This document shows positions 12,173-25,480 of a stretch of 64,000 nucleotides of DNA, piece after piece; the first letter of the stretch is position 1; every line of letters starts with the position of its first letter. Position numbers and translations under genes: made by a program. Where the stretch lies: NCBI RefSeq assembly GCF_900110885.1, contig NZ_FOFJ01000003.1, positions 151,811-215,810 of the forward strand, in the 5' to 3' direction. Below the pieces are notes generated by a model. The model did no database searches and had not been told where the DNA came from. It saw nothing but the letters and a program-made list of their open reading frames with translations. The DNA is from Azotobacter beijerinckii. GTDB lineage: Bacteria; Pseudomonadota; Gammaproteobacteria; Pseudomonadales; Pseudomonadaceae.

Positions 12173-13276
12173 TTACAGACGCATCGGCATGACGACATAG
12201 GCAGAGTCGTCATTGTCGGCCTCCTGCAGCAGGGCGCTGCTGTTGGAGTCCGAGAGGATCAGGCGCACCTGTTCGGTGCTCATCACGCCCAGCACGTCGA
12301 GCAGGTAGCTGACGTTGAAACCGATCTCCAGGGCGTCGCCGCTGTAGTCCACCGCGACCTCCTCCTCGGCCTCCTCCTGCTCCGGGTTGTTGGCCTGGAT
12401 CTTCAGAAGACCGCTGGCCAGCTGCAAGCGAATGCCGCGGTACTTCTCGTTGGAGAGAATCGCCGTGCGGCTGAAGGCCTCGCGCAGCAACTGGCGGTCG
12501 CCGAGCACCTTCTTGTCGCCGCCGCGCGGCAGTACGCGCTCGTAGTCGGGGAACTTGCCGTCGACCAGCTTGGAGGTGAAGGTGAAGTCGCCGGTGGTGG
12601 CGCGGATGTGATGCTGGCCAAGGACGATGCTGACTTCGCCGTCCTGGTCGGTGAGCAGGCGCGCCAGCTCTAGGATGCCCTTGCGCGGCACGATGACCTG
12701 GTGACGGTCGGCATGCTCGATGCCGGCCTGCATGGCGCACAGCGCCAGGCGGTGACCATCGGTGGCGACCGCACGCAGCACACCGCCGTTCATTTCCAGC
12801 AGCATGCCGTTCAGGTAGTAGCGCACATCCTGTTGGGCCATGGCGAAGCTGGTGCGCTCGATCAGCCGACGCAGCTTGCTCTGTACCAGGGAGAAGGTCA
12901 GCGAACCCTGGCCCTCCTCGGCGGTGGGGAAATCGCCGGCCGGCAAGGTGGAAAGGGTAAATCGGCTGCGCCCGGCCTTGATCAGCAGCTTCTGCTCGTC
13001 GAGGCGGATATCGATCAATGTGTCGTTCGGCAAGCTCTTGCAGATATCCATCAGCTTGCGCGCCGGTACGGTGATCTCGCCGGGTTCGGCGGTCTCCTCG
13101 AGGGGAACCCGGCCGACCAGTTCGACCTCCAGGTCGGTGCCGGTGAGCGACAGCTGCTGCCCCTCGACGACCAGCAGGACGTTGGAGAGCACCGGCAGGG
13201 TCTGCCGGCGTTCGACGACGCCGGCGACCAGTTGCAGCGGTTTCAGCAAGGCTTCGCGTTGAATGGTGAAATGCAT
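12173..13276 (-). CDS. dnaN: DNA polymerase III beta sliding clamp
   Basis: 367 residues, the family's usual length, made of three repeated clamp folds. The ring dimer encircles DNA and tethers polymerase III and other partners. It begins MHFTIQREALLKPLQLVAGV and ends with YVVMPMRL, the conserved C-terminal segment that forms part of the partner-binding cleft. It lies between dnaA (34 bp upstream) and recF (21 bp downstream) in the leftward operon. Confidence 0.98.
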   Translation of the reverse strand: MHFTIQREALLKPLQLVAGVVERRQTLPVLSNVLLVVEGQQLSLTGTDLEVELVGRVPLEETAEPGEITVPARKLMDICKSLPNDTLIDIRLDEQKLLIKAGRSRFTLSTLPAGDFPTAEEGQGSLTFSLVQSKLRRLIERTSFAMAQQDVRYYLNGMLLEMNGGVLRAVATDGHRLALCAMQAGIEHADRHQVIVPRKGILELARLLTDQDGEVSIVLGQHHIRATTGDFTFTSKLVDGKFPDYERVLPRGGDKKVLGDRQLLREAFSRTAILSNEKYRGIRLQLASGLLKIQANNPEQEEAEEEVAVDYSGDALEIGFNVSYLLDVLGVMSTEQVRLILSDSNSSALLQEADNDDSAYVVMPMRL

Positions 13277-13310
13277 GGTCCAGTCCCCAATCGGTTGCGT
13301 CTCGTCTGGC

Positions 13311-14753
13311 TCAGGTGGTCAGAGTGCGCAGCAGGTTCTTGTAGTCCTCGCGGATGTCCGCATCCGATTCCCGCAGTTCGGCAATCTTGCGACAGGCGTG
13401 GAGGACGGTGGTGTGATCGCGACCGCCAAAGGAGTTACCGATCTCCAGCAGGCTGTGGTTGGTCAACTCCTTGGACAGCGCCATGGCGACCTGCCGCGGG
13501 CGGGCCACCGAACGCGAACGGCGCTTGGAGAGCAGATCGGCGATCTTGATCTTGTAATACTCGGCGACGGTACGCTGGATGTTGTCGACACTGACCAGCT
13601 TGTCCTGCAGTGCCAACAGATCCTTCAGCGATTCACGGATCAGCTCGATGGTGATCGGATGGTTGGTGAAGTGCGAGTGGGCGATGACCCGTTTCAGCGC
13701 ACCTTCCAGTTCGCGCACATTGGAGCGGATGCGCTGGGCAATGAAGAAGGCCGCGTCGTGGGGCAGCTCGACCTTGGTCTGCTCGGCCTTCTTCATCAGG
13801 ATCGCCACCCGGGTTTCCAGCTCCGGCGGCTCCACTGCTACCGTCAGCCCCCAACCGAAACGCGATTTCAGGCGTTCCTCGAGCCCCTCGATCTCCTTCG
13901 GATAGCGGTCGCTGGTGAGGATCACCTGCTGGCCACCCTCGAGCAAGGCGTTGAAGGTATGGAAGAACTCTTCCTGGGAGCGCTCCTTCTTGGCGAAGAA
14001 CTGGATATCGTCGATCAGCAGCGCATCGACGGAGCGGTAGAAACGCTTGAACTCGTTGATCGCGTTGAGCTGCAACGCCTTCACCATGTCGGCGACGAAA
14101 CGCTCCGAATGCAGGTAGACCACCTTGGCGTTGGGGTTCTTCCTCAACAGGTGGTTACCCACCGCATGCATCAGATGGGTCTTGCCCAGACCGACGCCGC
14201 CATAGAGAAGCAGCGGATTGTAGCCATGCTTGGGATTGTCCGCCACCTGCCAGGCGGCGGCACGCGCCAACTGATTGGACTTGCCCTCGACGAAATTCTC
14301 GAAGGTAAAGGCGCGATTCAGATAGCTGGTGTGCTTGAGGGCACCCTCGACCTGCACCGAACGTTCGGTGCGCACCGTCGCGGGGTTCGCTGCCGGCTGA
14401 ACATCCACGGGTTTCGCACTGGGAGACTCGTCGACCACCAGCGAGGCGGATACCTGAACCACCGGCGGCACCAGCAAAGCTGGCTGCGCGGCGCGCGATA
14501 CGGGGCTGCGCTTGCTGCCGATCAGCAAGGAAACCGAGGGAGTGACGTCCTCGCTGCGCTCGCCGAGCAATTCGAGCAGCCGGCTGAAGTACTTCTCGTT
14601 GACCCAATCGAGAACGAAGCGATTGGGGGCATAGACCAACAGCTCGTCGCCTTCGGCCTCTACCTGCAGAGGACGAATCCAGGTGTTGAATTGCTGGGCG
14701 GGCAGCTCGTCGCGCAGCAGCTCGACGCACTGCTGCCAAAGTTCCACGGACAC
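13311..14753 (-). CDS. dnaA: Chromosomal replication initiator DnaA
   Basis: 480 residues from a GTG start at 14753 ([19 protein letters not shown] after Met-Ser), with a GGGGAGA ribosome site just upstream. An ATG 25 codons further upstream would add a segment not found in relatives. Domain I covers about 1-90. The linker (about 90-150) is shorter than in P. aeruginosa (514-residue protein). The AAA+ domain has Walker [13 protein letters not shown] and Walker [11 protein letters not shown]. The C-terminal DNA-binding domain contains [18 protein letters not shown] and [15 protein letters not shown]. DnaA opens the origin by binding the boxes in the adjacent intergenic DNA. Confidence 0.97.
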   Translation of the reverse strand: MSVELWQQCVELLRDELPAQQFNTWIRPLQVEAEGDELLVYAPNRFVLDWVNEKYFSRLLELLGERSEDVTPSVSLLIGSKRSPVSRAAQPALLVPPVVQVSASLVVDESPSAKPVDVQPAANPATVRTERSVQVEGALKHTSYLNRAFTFENFVEGKSNQLARAAAWQVADNPKHGYNPLLLYGGVGLGKTHLMHAVGNHLLRKNPNAKVVYLHSERFVADMVKALQLNAINEFKRFYRSVDALLIDDIQFFAKKERSQEEFFHTFNALLEGGQQVILTSDRYPKEIEGLEERLKSRFGWGLTVAVEPPELETRVAILMKKAEQTKVELPHDAAFFIAQRIRSNVRELEGALKRVIAHSHFTNHPITIELIRESLKDLLALQDKLVSVDNIQRTVAEYYKIKIADLLSKRRSRSVARPRQVAMALSKELTNHSLLEIGNSFGGRDHTTVLHACRKIAELRESDADIREDYKNLLRTLTT

Positions 14754-15353
14754 GTATCTCCCCTCGCCGCCCAGACGGCGGGCAAAAAACAGTCTGCCAT
14801 TGTAGCCGCCCGAAATTGAGTTATCCACATAGATGGCGCGATGAGCATCCGCAGAGGATGGACCGCTCGCAAATCACTCAAATCCTTCCCTCGAAAACCT
14901 GTTGATAACTTGTCGAGAAAGCCGTGTACAACCCTGGGTAAAAATCCGTGCATAACTATGCTGTGCATAACTGCTCTTTCTATACCCAGGTTCCCCACAC
15001 GTCCTGCACAAGAAATTCACCAGAAATCGACAGCTTTATACATCCGTACAAAACAGGTGTTCCAAGGCCGTGAATAAGTTTTCCACAGATTTCTCGAAGG
15101 CTAATAAATACAGCAGTAATAATCTTTTAAAGATTTCCTTTCTCTAATTTTTTCTGTGGACGTTTTCCACAGGCTTTCCCAGCAGCCGCGAAAGGTTGGG
15201 CGACCGTTCCCCAGAAAAACCTTGGCAGAGCCTGCGTTTTCCGGTTACACCGCTGGTTGGAAATTGACCTGTCCTGCGGCTTTCTCTAGAATCGCCGGTC
15301 TCTTCAAATCGGGGGCCACTTCCGGCCCGTTAGTGACCACCAGGTAGAGCATC
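14754..15353. other. oriC: Replication origin oriC
   Basis: 600 bp between divergent dnaA and rpmH, the position of functional oriC in pseudomonads. DnaA-box-like 9-mers: TTATCCACA at 14821-14829; TTATCAACA (minus) at 14900-14908; TTATGCACG (minus) at 14947-14955; TTATGCACA (minus) at 14962-14970; TTTTCCACA at 15079-15087 and 15163-15171, the second facing an inverted TGTGGA at 15155-15160. Between the last two lies the AT-rich stretch 15098-15154, rich in TAATAA and TTTAAA, the best candidate for the DNA-unwinding element. Which boxes are high-affinity cannot be told from sequence. Confidence 0.9.
15264..15292 (+). promoter_or_regulatory. Sigma-70 promoter for rpmH-rnpA
   Basis: The -35 hexamer TTGACC (15264-15269) and -10 hexamer TAGAAT (15287-15292) are separated by 17 bp and lie 62 bp before the rpmH start. 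It reads away from oriC into rpmH. Confidence 0.8.
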
Positions 15354-15488
15354 ATGAAACGCACTTTCCAACCCAGCACCCTCAAGCGCGCTCGCACCCA
15401 CGGTTTCCGTGCCCGCATGGCCACCAAGAACGGCCGCCAAGTCCTGTCGCGTCGCCGCGCCAAGGGCCGCAAGCGCCTGACCGTCTGA
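15354..15488 (+). CDS. rpmH: 50S ribosomal protein L34
   Basis: A 44-residue basic protein, [18 protein letters not shown] at the start and KGRKRLTV at the end, identical in layout to bacterial L34. It binds 23S rRNA in the large subunit. It follows a strong promoter and is the first gene on the right side of oriC, 14 bp before rnpA. Confidence 0.98.
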   Translation: MKRTFQPSTLKRARTHGFRARMATKNGRQVLSRRRAKGRKRLTV

Positions 15489-15502
15489 TTCAGCCGGAAC
15501 GG

Positions 15503-15901
15503 ATGGTGAGTCGAGACTTCGGTCGGGAAAAGCGCCTGCTGGTTCCCCGCCAATTCAAGGCCGTCTTCGACTCCCCGACCGCCAAGGTTCCGGGCAAGCA
15601 TGTCCTGCTCCTTGCGCGCCCCAACGATCTTGAACACCCCCGCCTGGGGCTGGTGATCGGCAAGAAGAGCGTCAAGCTCTCCGTCGGGCGCAATCGCCTG
15701 AAGCGCCTGATCCGCGACTCCTTCCGCCTGAACCAGGACAGCCTGGCCGGCTGGGATGTCGTGGTGGTCGCACGCAAGGGCCTCGGCGAACTGGAAAACG
15801 CCGAAGTGACACAGCAATTCGGCAAGCTCTGGAAACGACTCGCCCGCAACCGGCCACAGCCGCAGAGCGGTGTCGAAGCGGCTGGAAACTCCCATGCGTA
15901 A
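15503..15901 (+). CDS. rnpA: Ribonuclease P protein component
   Basis: 132 residues, basic. It assists the RNase P RNA in trimming the 5' leaders of pre-tRNAs. The RNR motif is visible in [16 protein letters not shown], preceded by the [12 protein letters not shown] strand and followed by VVVVARKGL. The start [13 protein letters not shown] matches relatives. It lies 14 bp after rpmH, and its end overlaps yidD by 8 bp, so rpmH-rnpA-yidD-yidC form one unit. Confidence 0.97.
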   Translation: MVSRDFGREKRLLVPRQFKAVFDSPTAKVPGKHVLLLARPNDLEHPRLGLVIGKKSVKLSVGRNRLKRLIRDSFRLNQDSLAGWDVVVVARKGLGELENAEVTQQFGKLWKRLARNRPQPQSGVEAAGNSHA

Positions 15902-16139
15902 ACTGGTCCTCGCCACGCTCCAGTTCTATCGCTACGCCATCAGTCCGTTGATGGCCAGCCATTGCCGTTTCCACCCCAGCTGTTCCTGCTATGCGCACGA
16001 AGCCATCGCCACTCATGGCCTGCTGCACGGCGGCTGGTTGAGCCTGCGCCGTCTCGGGCGTTGCCATCCCTGGAATCCAGGTGGCTACGATCCCGTTCCC
16101 CCGATCAAAACCTCCCGACCCTCCTCGATGGCCGAGTAA
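15894..16139 (+). CDS. yidD: Membrane protein insertion efficiency factor YidD
   Basis: 81 residues. It carries the characteristic [15 protein letters not shown] block and [15 protein letters not shown], with the cysteines and histidines conserved in the family. YidD is a small inner-membrane-associated protein that helps YidC/Sec insert membrane proteins. I chose ATG 15894 ([19 protein letters not shown]) over an in-frame ATG 8 codons upstream because the downstream start matches homologues and overlaps the end of rnpA by 8 bp, as is common at this locus. yidC starts 2 bp after its stop. Confidence 0.95.
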   Translation: MRKLVLATLQFYRYAISPLMASHCRFHPSCSCYAHEAIATHGLLHGGWLSLRRLGRCHPWNPGGYDPVPPIKTSRPSSMAE

Positions 16140-16141
16140 TC

Positions 16142-17815
16142 ATGGATATCAAACGCTCGATCCTGCTCGTCGCCTTGGCAGTCGTGTCCTATCTGCTGGT
16201 TTTGCAGTGGAACCAGGATTACGGCCAGGCACCGCTACCGCCCCAGAATGCCGTCGTCCAAAGCGCCGCTCCGTCCCTGCCGGAAGCCGGGACTGCCACT
16301 CCCTCGGCCAGCGCGGACGTTCCCAGCGCCGGCAGCGAGAGCCGAACGCCGGACAGTGCGGCGAGTTCCGCCAGCCCCGAACTGATCCAGATCCGTACCG
16401 ATGTGCTGGAGGTGGCCATCGATCCCCGCGGCGGCGACATTGTCCAGCTCAAGCTGCCCAAGTTTCCGCGCCGCCAGGATCATCCGGAGATCCCCTTCCA
16501 GCTGTTCGACAACGGCAGCGAGCGCCTCTATCTGGCGCAGAGCGGCCTGACCGGCGCCAGCGGCCCGGATGCCCGGGCCAGCGGCCGCCCGCTGTACGTC
16601 AGCGAGCAGCGCAGCTACCAGCTGGCCGACGGACAGGACACCCTAGTGGTCGAGCTGAAATTCAGCGAGGCCGGCGTCGATTACACCAAGCGCTTCACCT
16701 TCAAGCGCGGGGCGTACGATCTGGAGGTCCGTCACCTGATCGCCAACCACAGCGACCAGCCCTGGGCCGGCAGCCTGTTCGGCCAGCTCAAGCGCGATGC
16801 CAGCGCCGACCCGTCCTCGACCACTGCGACCGGCACCGCCACCTACCTGGGCGCCGCGCTGGGGACTGCCGCGGAACCGTACAAGAAGGTCTCCATGGGC
16901 AACATGGACGACAAGAATCTGCGCGAAGCCGTGCAGGGCGGCTGGATCGCCTGGCTGCAGCACTACTTCGTGACCGCCTGGATTCCGTCCAAGGACGACA
17001 GCAATCTGGTGCAGACCCGCAAGGACAGCCAGGGCAACTACATCATCGGCTTCACCGGTCCGGTACTGAACATCCCGGCCGGCGCCAGCGGCGAAACCGT
17101 CTCTCGCCTGTATGCCGGTCCGAAGAACCAGAAGCAGCTGGCGGCCCTCTCGCCGGGCCTCGAGTTGACCGTCGACTACGGCTTCCTGTGGTTCATCGCC
17201 CAGCCGATCTTCTGGCTGCTCGGTGTCATCCACGCCCTGCTGGGCAACTGGGGCTGGTCGATCATCTTCCTCACCATCATCATCAAGCTGGCTTTCTTCC
17301 CGCTGTCGGCGGCCAGCTACCGCTCGATGGGCCGTATGCGTGCGGTCGCGCCCAAGCTGCAGGCGCTGAAGGAACAGCACGGCGAGGATCGCCAGAAGAT
17401 GTCCCAGGCGATGATGGAGCTGTACAAGAAGGAGAAGATCAACCCGCTCGGCGGCTGCCTGCCGATCCTGGTGCAGATGCCGGTGTTCCTCGCCCTCTAC
17501 TGGGTGCTGCTGGAAAGCGTGGAGATGCGCCAGGCGCCGTGGCTGGGCTGGATCGTCGACCTGTCGATCAAGGATCCGTACTTCATCCTGCCGATCATCA
17601 TGGGTGCGACCATGTTCTTCCAGCAGACGCTCAACCCGACGCCGCCGGACCCCATGCAGGCCCGGGTGATGAAGCTGATGCCGATCATCTTCACCTTCTT
17701 CTTCCTCTGGTTCCCGGCCGGTCTGGTGCTGTACTGGGTGGTCAACAACTGCCTGTCCATCGGCCAGCAGTGGTACATTACCCGGCAGATCGAGAAGGCT
17801 GCGCAGCAGGCCTGA
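16142..17815 (+). CDS. yidC: Membrane protein insertase YidC
   Basis: 557 residues. It starts [21 protein letters not shown], an N-terminal membrane anchor. A large periplasmic P1 domain covers roughly 60-340. The conserved insertase core starts near residue 350 ([19 protein letters not shown]) and has five membrane segments. The cytoplasmic loop has [18 protein letters not shown] and [20 protein letters not shown]. It inserts membrane proteins, for example Fo subunit c, with or without SecYEG. The gene begins 2 bp after yidD and ends at a strong terminator. Confidence 0.98.
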   Translation: MDIKRSILLVALAVVSYLLVLQWNQDYGQAPLPPQNAVVQSAAPSLPEAGTATPSASADVPSAGSESRTPDSAASSASPELIQIRTDVLEVAIDPRGGDIVQLKLPKFPRRQDHPEIPFQLFDNGSERLYLAQSGLTGASGPDARASGRPLYVSEQRSYQLADGQDTLVVELKFSEAGVDYTKRFTFKRGAYDLEVRHLIANHSDQPWAGSLFGQLKRDASADPSSTTATGTATYLGAALGTAAEPYKKVSMGNMDDKNLREAVQGGWIAWLQHYFVTAWIPSKDDSNLVQTRKDSQGNYIIGFTGPVLNIPAGASGETVSRLYAGPKNQKQLAALSPGLELTVDYGFLWFIAQPIFWLLGVIHALLGNWGWSIIFLTIIIKLAFFPLSAASYRSMGRMRAVAPKLQALKEQHGEDRQKMSQAMMELYKKEKINPLGGCLPILVQMPVFLALYWVLLESVEMRQAPWLGWIVDLSIKDPYFILPIIMGATMFFQQTLNPTPPDPMQARVMKLMPIIFTFFFLWFPAGLVLYWVVNNCLSIGQQWYITRQIEKAAQQA

Positions 17816-17841
17816 CCCCTCGACACTGCCAGCCAGACACA

Positions 17842-17866
17842 GACGCCCCCTCAGTGGGGCGTCTTG
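17842..17866 (+). terminator. Rho-independent terminator after yidC
   Basis: GACGCCCC (17842-17849) and GGGGCGTC (17856-17863) form an 8-bp perfect stem with a 6-base loop, followed by TTG. It lies 27 bp after the yidC stop and 17 bp before mnmE. The T tract is short, so some read-through into mnmE is likely. Confidence 0.7.
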
Positions 17867-17882
17867 CTATCCGGAGTCCGCC

Positions 17883-19250
17883 ATGCACAGTGCACGCGAA
17901 ACCATTGCCGCCATCGCCACTGCCCAAGGTCGCGGCGGGATCGGCATCGTGCGGGTCTCCGGCCCGCTGGCCGGCGCCGTCGCGGCTGGTATCTGCGAAC
18001 GTCCGCTCCAGCCGCGGCATGCCCACTACGGGGCCTTTCGCGACGGCGACGGCCAGGTACTCGATGAGGGCGTCGCGCTGTTCTTTCCCGGCCCGAACTC
18101 CTTCACCGGCGAGGACGTGCTGGAACTGCAGGGCCATGGCGGCCCGGTGCTCCTCGACCTGCTGCTGCGCCGCTGCCTGGCGCTGGGCGCACGGATGGCC
18201 CGGCCGGGCGAGTTCAGCGAACAGGCCTTCCTCAACGACAAGCTGGATCTGGCCCAGGCCGAGGCTATCGCCGACCTGATCGAGGCCAGTTCGGCGCAGG
18301 CGGCGCGCAACGCGCTGCGCTCGCTGCAGGGCGAGTTTTCTCGCCGCGTGCATGCGCTGACCGAACGGCTGATCGAGCTGCGCCTCTACGTCGAGGCCGC
18401 CATCGACTTTCCCGAGGAGGAGATCGACTTCCTCGCCGATGGCCGCGTGCTCGAGTTGCTCGACGGCCTGCGTGCCGACTTGTCCACGGTGCTGCGCGAG
18501 GCGGGGCAGGGCGCGCTTCTGCGCGACGGCATGACGGTGGTCATCGCCGGCCGGCCGAATGCCGGCAAGTCCAGCCTGCTCAATGCCCTGGCCGGCCGTG
18601 AGGCGGCGATCGTCACCGACATCGCCGGCACCACCCGGGACCTGCTGCGCGAACATATCCACATCGACGGCATGCCGCTGCATGTAGTGGATACCGCCGG
18701 CCTCAGGGAGACCGCCGACCAGGTCGAGCGAATCGGCGTCGAGCGGGCCCTCCAGGCCATCGGCGAGGCCGACCGGGTGCTGCTGGTGGTGGATGCCAGC
18801 GCTCCGGAGGCCGCCGATCCCTTCACCCTCTGGCCGGAGTTCCTCGACCAGCGCCCGGAACCGGCCAGGGTCACCCTGATCCGCAACAAGGTCGACCTGT
18901 CCGGCGAACCGGTCGTCCAGCAGCAGGGCTGCGACGGCTGCGTCACCCTCGGCCTGTCGGCCCGTACCGGCGAAGGTCTGGAGCTGCTGCGCGAGCATCT
19001 CAAGGCCTGCATGGGTTTCGAGCAGACCATCGAGAGCGGCTTCAGCGCCCGTCGTCGGCACCTGGAGGCCCTGCGCCAGGCTGCTGCCTCCCTCGACCAC
19101 GGCCACGCCCAGCTCACCGGCTGCGGCGCCGGCGAACTGCTTGCCGAAGACCTGCGCCAGGCCCAGCAGGCGCTCGGAGAAATCACCGGCGCCTTCACCC
19201 CGGACGACCTGCTCGGGCGGATCTTCTCCAGCTTCTGCATCGGCAAGTAG
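17883..19250 (+). CDS. mnmE: tRNA uridine-5-carboxymethylaminomethyl modification GTPase MnmE
   Basis: 455 residues. With MnmG it makes the (c)mnm5 modification at wobble uridine U34 of several tRNAs. The N-terminal folate-binding domain (1-120) begins [20 protein letters not shown]. The inserted G domain has G1 GRPNAGKSS near residue 224, G2/G3 around [11 protein letters not shown] and [10 protein letters not shown], and G4 NKVD. The last four residues CIGK carry the catalytic cysteine conserved in all MnmE proteins. It is followed by mnmG after a 240-bp gap. Confidence 0.97.
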   Translation: MHSARETIAAIATAQGRGGIGIVRVSGPLAGAVAAGICERPLQPRHAHYGAFRDGDGQVLDEGVALFFPGPNSFTGEDVLELQGHGGPVLLDLLLRRCLALGARMARPGEFSEQAFLNDKLDLAQAEAIADLIEASSAQAARNALRSLQGEFSRRVHALTERLIELRLYVEAAIDFPEEEIDFLADGRVLELLDGLRADLSTVLREAGQGALLRDGMTVVIAGRPNAGKSSLLNALAGREAAIVTDIAGTTRDLLREHIHIDGMPLHVVDTAGLRETADQVERIGVERALQAIGEADRVLLVVDASAPEAADPFTLWPEFLDQRPEPARVTLIRNKVDLSGEPVVQQQGCDGCVTLGLSARTGEGLELLREHLKACMGFEQTIESGFSARRRHLEALRQAAASLDHGHAQLTGCGAGELLAEDLRQAQQALGEITGAFTPDDLLGRIFSSFCIGK

Positions 19251-19421
19251 ACGGACGGCTTCCCCGCAAAGGCAGGGTGCTTTTGCCGTTATCCACCGAT
19301 AGGGGGCAACCTGCATAAACGACATAAAAACACGTTTTCGAAAGATTTCATCCGGCGGGTTTCCACGGCGGGGCCGGTTTGATCGCCATCACGACGCAGC
19401 TGGTTATTTTTTGTGCAGTGC

Positions 19422-19450
19422 TTCATTCGCACCGCCTAACTCTCTATACT
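19422..19450 (+). promoter_or_regulatory. Possible promoter for the mnmG operon
   Basis: A good -10 hexamer TATACT (19445-19450) lies 40 bp before mnmG; the -35 position (TTCATT, 19422-19427) is weak at 17-bp spacing. Confidence 0.5.
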
Positions 19451-19490
19451 TGCCGCCCTCCCTTTTTCCCTGCGAACAGGCACGAGGTGC

Positions 19491-21385
<1,895 letters not shown>

Positions 21386-21386
<1 letters not shown>

Positions 21387-22033
21387 TGTCCACCGTTGCC
21401 TCCCGTCACGCCGAGGAGCTGGCGCGTGGCGCCCGCGAGCTGGGCGTCGAACTGTCCGATCGCCAGCAGGAGCAGCTGCTCGCCTATCTGGCGCTGTTGA
21501 TCAAGTGGAACAAGGCCTACAATCTCACCGCCGTACGCGATCCGGACGAAATGGTCTCGCGTCATCTGCTCGACAGCCTCAGCGTGGTGCCTCAGGTTGC
21601 CGAGGCTGGGGATAACTGGCTGGATGTCGGCAGCGGGGGGGGCATGCCGGGGATTCCGCTGGCCATCCTGTTTCCCGGGCGGCGCTTCACCCTGCTGGAT
21701 TCCAACGGCAAGAAGACCCGTTTCCTTACCCAGGTGAAACTGGAACTGCAATTGCAAAACCTGGAAGTTGTTCACAGTCGGGTCGAGGCATTCACCCCCG
21801 CGCAGCCGTTCTCCGGAATCTGTTCGCGGGCGTTCAGTTCGCTGGCGGATTTCGCCAACTGGACCCGCCATCTCGGCGACGGCGAAACCCGCTGGCTGGC
21901 GATGAAGGGGGTGCAGCCAGACGACGAGCTGCAGGCTTTGCCGAACGATTTTCGACTGGAACGTACCTATGAGCTCAAGGTTCCCGGTTGTCAGGGTCAG
22001 CGTCATCTGCTGATACTGCGCCGCACTCCATGA
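21386..22033 (+). CDS. rsmG: 16S rRNA (guanine-527-N7)-methyltransferase RsmG
   Basis: 215 residues. It methylates G527 of 16S rRNA with S-adenosylmethionine. The SAM-binding motif is [20 protein letters not shown] near residues 75-94, followed by [12 protein letters not shown]. Later blocks SRVEAFTP and [10 protein letters not shown] fit the family. The ATG overlaps the mnmG stop in TGATG, and parA follows after 18 bp. Confidence 0.96.
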
Positions 22034-22051
22034 TCCGGACAGACGCAGACC

Positions 22052-22840
22052 ATGGCTAAAGTACTCGCCATCGCCAACCAGAAGGGCGGTGTGGCCAAGA
22101 CCACCACTTGCATCAACCTGGCCGCCTCGCTGGTGGCCACGCGCAGACGCGTGCTGCTGATCGATCTCGATCCCCAGGGCAACGCCACCACCGGCAGCGG
22201 TGTGGACAAGCTGAGTCTGGAGCATTCGGTCTACGACGTGCTGACCGGCGACTGTAGCTTCGCCGAAGCCATGCAGTTCTCCGAGCACGGCGGCTATCAG
22301 CTGCTGCCGGCCAACCGCGATCTCACCGCGGCGGAGGTCGTCCTGCTCGACAAGTCGGGCAAGGAGCACCGACTGCGCGAAGCCTTGGCACCGATCCGCG
22401 AGAACTACGACTACATCCTCATCGACTGTCCGCCCTCGCTGTCGATGCTGACGATCAACGCCTTGGCCGCCGCCGACGGGGTGATCATTCCCATGCAGTG
22501 CGAGTACTACGCCCTGGAAGGCCTGAGCGACCTGGTCAACTCGATCCAGCGCATCGGCAAGGCGCTCAACCCGAGCCTGCAGATCGAGGGCTTGCTGCGC
22601 ACCATGTACGATCCGCGCGTCAGCCTGACCAACGAAGTCTCCGATCAACTCCAGGCGCATTTTGGCGACAAGCTCTACGAAACCGTCATCCCGCGCAACG
22701 TGCGACTCGCCGAAGCGCCCAGCCACGGCATGCCGGCGCTGGTCTACGACAAGCAATCCAAGGGTGCCCAGGCCTATCTGGCGCTGGCCAGCGAACTGTC
22801 CCGTCGCCAGCGTCAGGCTGCACGCGGTACCCGAGCATAA
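22052..22840 (+). CDS. parA: Chromosome partition ATPase ParA (Soj)
   Basis: 262 residues. The deviant Walker A motif KGGVAKTT starts at K11, with the signature lysine; DLDPQGNATTGSG and the Walker B IDCPPSLSMLT follow. ParA forms ATP-dependent nucleoid gradients that pull ParB-parS complexes toward the poles. It lies 9 bp before parB. Three parS sites in this window form the cognate centromere, so the whole partition system is present. Confidence 0.97.
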   Translation: MAKVLAIANQKGGVAKTTTCINLAASLVATRRRVLLIDLDPQGNATTGSGVDKLSLEHSVYDVLTGDCSFAEAMQFSEHGGYQLLPANRDLTAAEVVLLDKSGKEHRLREALAPIRENYDYILIDCPPSLSMLTINALAAADGVIIPMQCEYYALEGLSDLVNSIQRIGKALNPSLQIEGLLRTMYDPRVSLTNEVSDQLQAHFGDKLYETVIPRNVRLAEAPSHGMPALVYDKQSKGAQAYLALASELSRRQRQAARGTRA

Positions 22841-22849
22841 GGAGCTTCC

Positions 22850-23725
22850 ATGGCGATCAAGAAACGAGGCCTGGGCCGCGGGCTGGATGCCTTGCTGGGC
22901 GGTACCGGTGGTGTGGCCGCCTTGCAGAAGGAGATGGAGCCGGTCGACGGCCACGAACTGCAGCACCTGCCGCTGGAGCTGATCCAGCGCGGCAAGTACC
23001 AGCCGCGCCGCGACATGGACCCGGTGGCGCTGGAGGAACTGGCGCAGTCGATCCTGGCTCAGGGGGTGATGCAACCGATCGTGGTGCGACCGGTCGACGG
23101 TCAGCGCTACGAGATCATCGCCGGCGAGCGACGCTGGCGGGCCAGCCAGCAGGCCGGGCTGGCGAAGATTCCGGCCATCGTTCGCGATGTGCCGGACGAG
23201 GCAGCCATCGCCATGGCCTTGATCGAGAATATCCAGCGCGAGAGCCTCAACCCGATCGAGGAGGCCATCGCCCTGCAGCGCCTGCAGCAGGAGTTCCAGC
23301 TGACCCAGCAGCAGGTCGCCGAAGCGGTGGGCAAGTCGCGGGTCAGCATAAGCAATCTGCTGCGACTGATTGCCCTGCCGGAGGAGATCAAGACCCTGCT
23401 TTCCCATGGCGATCTGGAAATGGGCCACGCCCGTGCACTGCTCGGTCTTCCTGCCGAACGGCAGGTCGAAGGCGCGCGACACGTTGTCGCACGAGGTCTG
23501 ACCGTCCGTCAGACCGAGGCGCTGGTTCGCCAGTGGCTGAACGAGCAACCGCAACCCGAGAAAAGCCACACGAGCGATCCGGACATAACCCGTCTGGAAC
23601 AGCGGCTGGCTGAGCGTTTAGGCTCTCCGGTGCAGATCAAGCATGGCCAGAAAGGCAAGGGCCAGCTTGTGATCCGCTACAACTCTCTGGACGAACTGCA
23701 GGGTGTCCTGGCCCATATCCGCTGA
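22850..23725 (+). CDS. parB: Chromosome partition protein ParB (Spo0J)
   Basis: 291 residues. N-terminal GLGRGLDALLG is the ParA-interaction tail. The CTPase/ParB box has QPIVVRPVDGQRYEIIAGER and RWRASQQAGL. The ENIQRESLNPIEEA motif leads into the helix-turn-helix (TQQQVAEAVGKSRVSISNLLRL). A C-terminal dimerisation domain ends LDELQGVLAHIR. It binds parS and spreads as a CTP-dependent clamp. It ends the mnmG group; the atp operon promoter is just downstream. Confidence 0.97.
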   Translation: MAIKKRGLGRGLDALLGGTGGVAALQKEMEPVDGHELQHLPLELIQRGKYQPRRDMDPVALEELAQSILAQGVMQPIVVRPVDGQRYEIIAGERRWRASQQAGLAKIPAIVRDVPDEAAIAMALIENIQRESLNPIEEAIALQRLQQEFQLTQQQVAEAVGKSRVSISNLLRLIALPEEIKTLLSHGDLEMGHARALLGLPAERQVEGARHVVARGLTVRQTEALVRQWLNEQPQPEKSHTSDPDITRLEQRLAERLGSPVQIKHGQKGKGQLVIRYNSLDELQGVLAHIR

Positions 23726-23768
23726 TATTCCGGCGTGTAGCGGGCGATCGGAAAAGACTACCCGACGG

Positions 23769-23797
23769 TTGAACCGGCTTGTAACCCCCCCTATACT
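23769..23797 (+). promoter_or_regulatory. Sigma-70 promoter of the ATP synthase operon
   Basis: -35 TTGAAC (23769-23774), 17-bp spacer, -10 TATACT (23792-23797), about 60 bp before atpI. It is the best promoter match between parB and atpI and is likely to drive the entire atp operon. Confidence 0.8.
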
Positions 23798-23857
23798 CGC
23801 CGCGCATTTTGGAAGCGGCGTGCTCGTTGAAAGCTCCGCCAGGGCGACGGGGACCGT

Positions 23858-24256
23858 GTGAACATACGCAATCGAACACCTTTCCATCGCCTTCCCGTGT
23901 TTCGCGTATTGGTCGTGCAGGCCTTGGTAGGACTTGCCGCCGCTGCGGCGTGCGGTGTGTTTTTTGGGTTGGTCGCAGGGTATTCGGCCCTGCTGGGTGG
24001 CCTGATCGCTTGGTTGGCCAACCTGTATTTCGCCCATAAGGCCTTTCGCTATTTCGGCGCGCGTTCGGTCAAGGCCGTGGTCCAGTCTCTCTGGTCCGGT
24101 GAAATGGGAAAACTGATTCTGACAGCGGCGCTCTTCGCGCTGGTGTTTGTGGGGGTGCAGCCTCTCGAACTGCTGGCACTGTTCGGCGGTTATCTGCTGG
24201 TGCTCGGCACCGGAGCGAGCGCACTCCTGCTGATGAGGAACAATCCGAAGCATTGA
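23858..24256 (+). CDS. atpI: ATP synthase protein I
   Basis: 132 residues from a GTG start, beginning NIRNRTPFHRLPVFRVLVVQ after Met. Four hydrophobic segments (about 17-37, 40-58, 75-95 and 100-122) make it an inner-membrane protein. AtpI helps assemble the Fo c-ring and may take part in Mg2+ or Na+ handling. It leads the atp operon 15 bp before atpB, as in most gammaproteobacteria. Confidence 0.9.
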   Translation: MNIRNRTPFHRLPVFRVLVVQALVGLAAAAACGVFFGLVAGYSALLGGLIAWLANLYFAHKAFRYFGARSVKAVVQSLWSGEMGKLILTAALFALVFVGVQPLELLALFGGYLLVLGTGASALLLMRNNPKH

Positions 24257-25388
<1,132 letters not shown>

Positions 25389-25480
25389 GCATTTCCCGGT
25401 TCAGAAGGGGTTCGCCCGGCGAGCCCCCTCGTTGTGGAAATGGCAAGTACGCCGAACGAGATAGCACGAGGTAAATCGCA

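Noticed and set aside
19251..19490. DnaA-box-like TTATCCACC upstream of mnmG as a second origin
   Set aside because: A single imperfect box; the dnaA-rpmH region has a full set of boxes and the AT-rich stretch.
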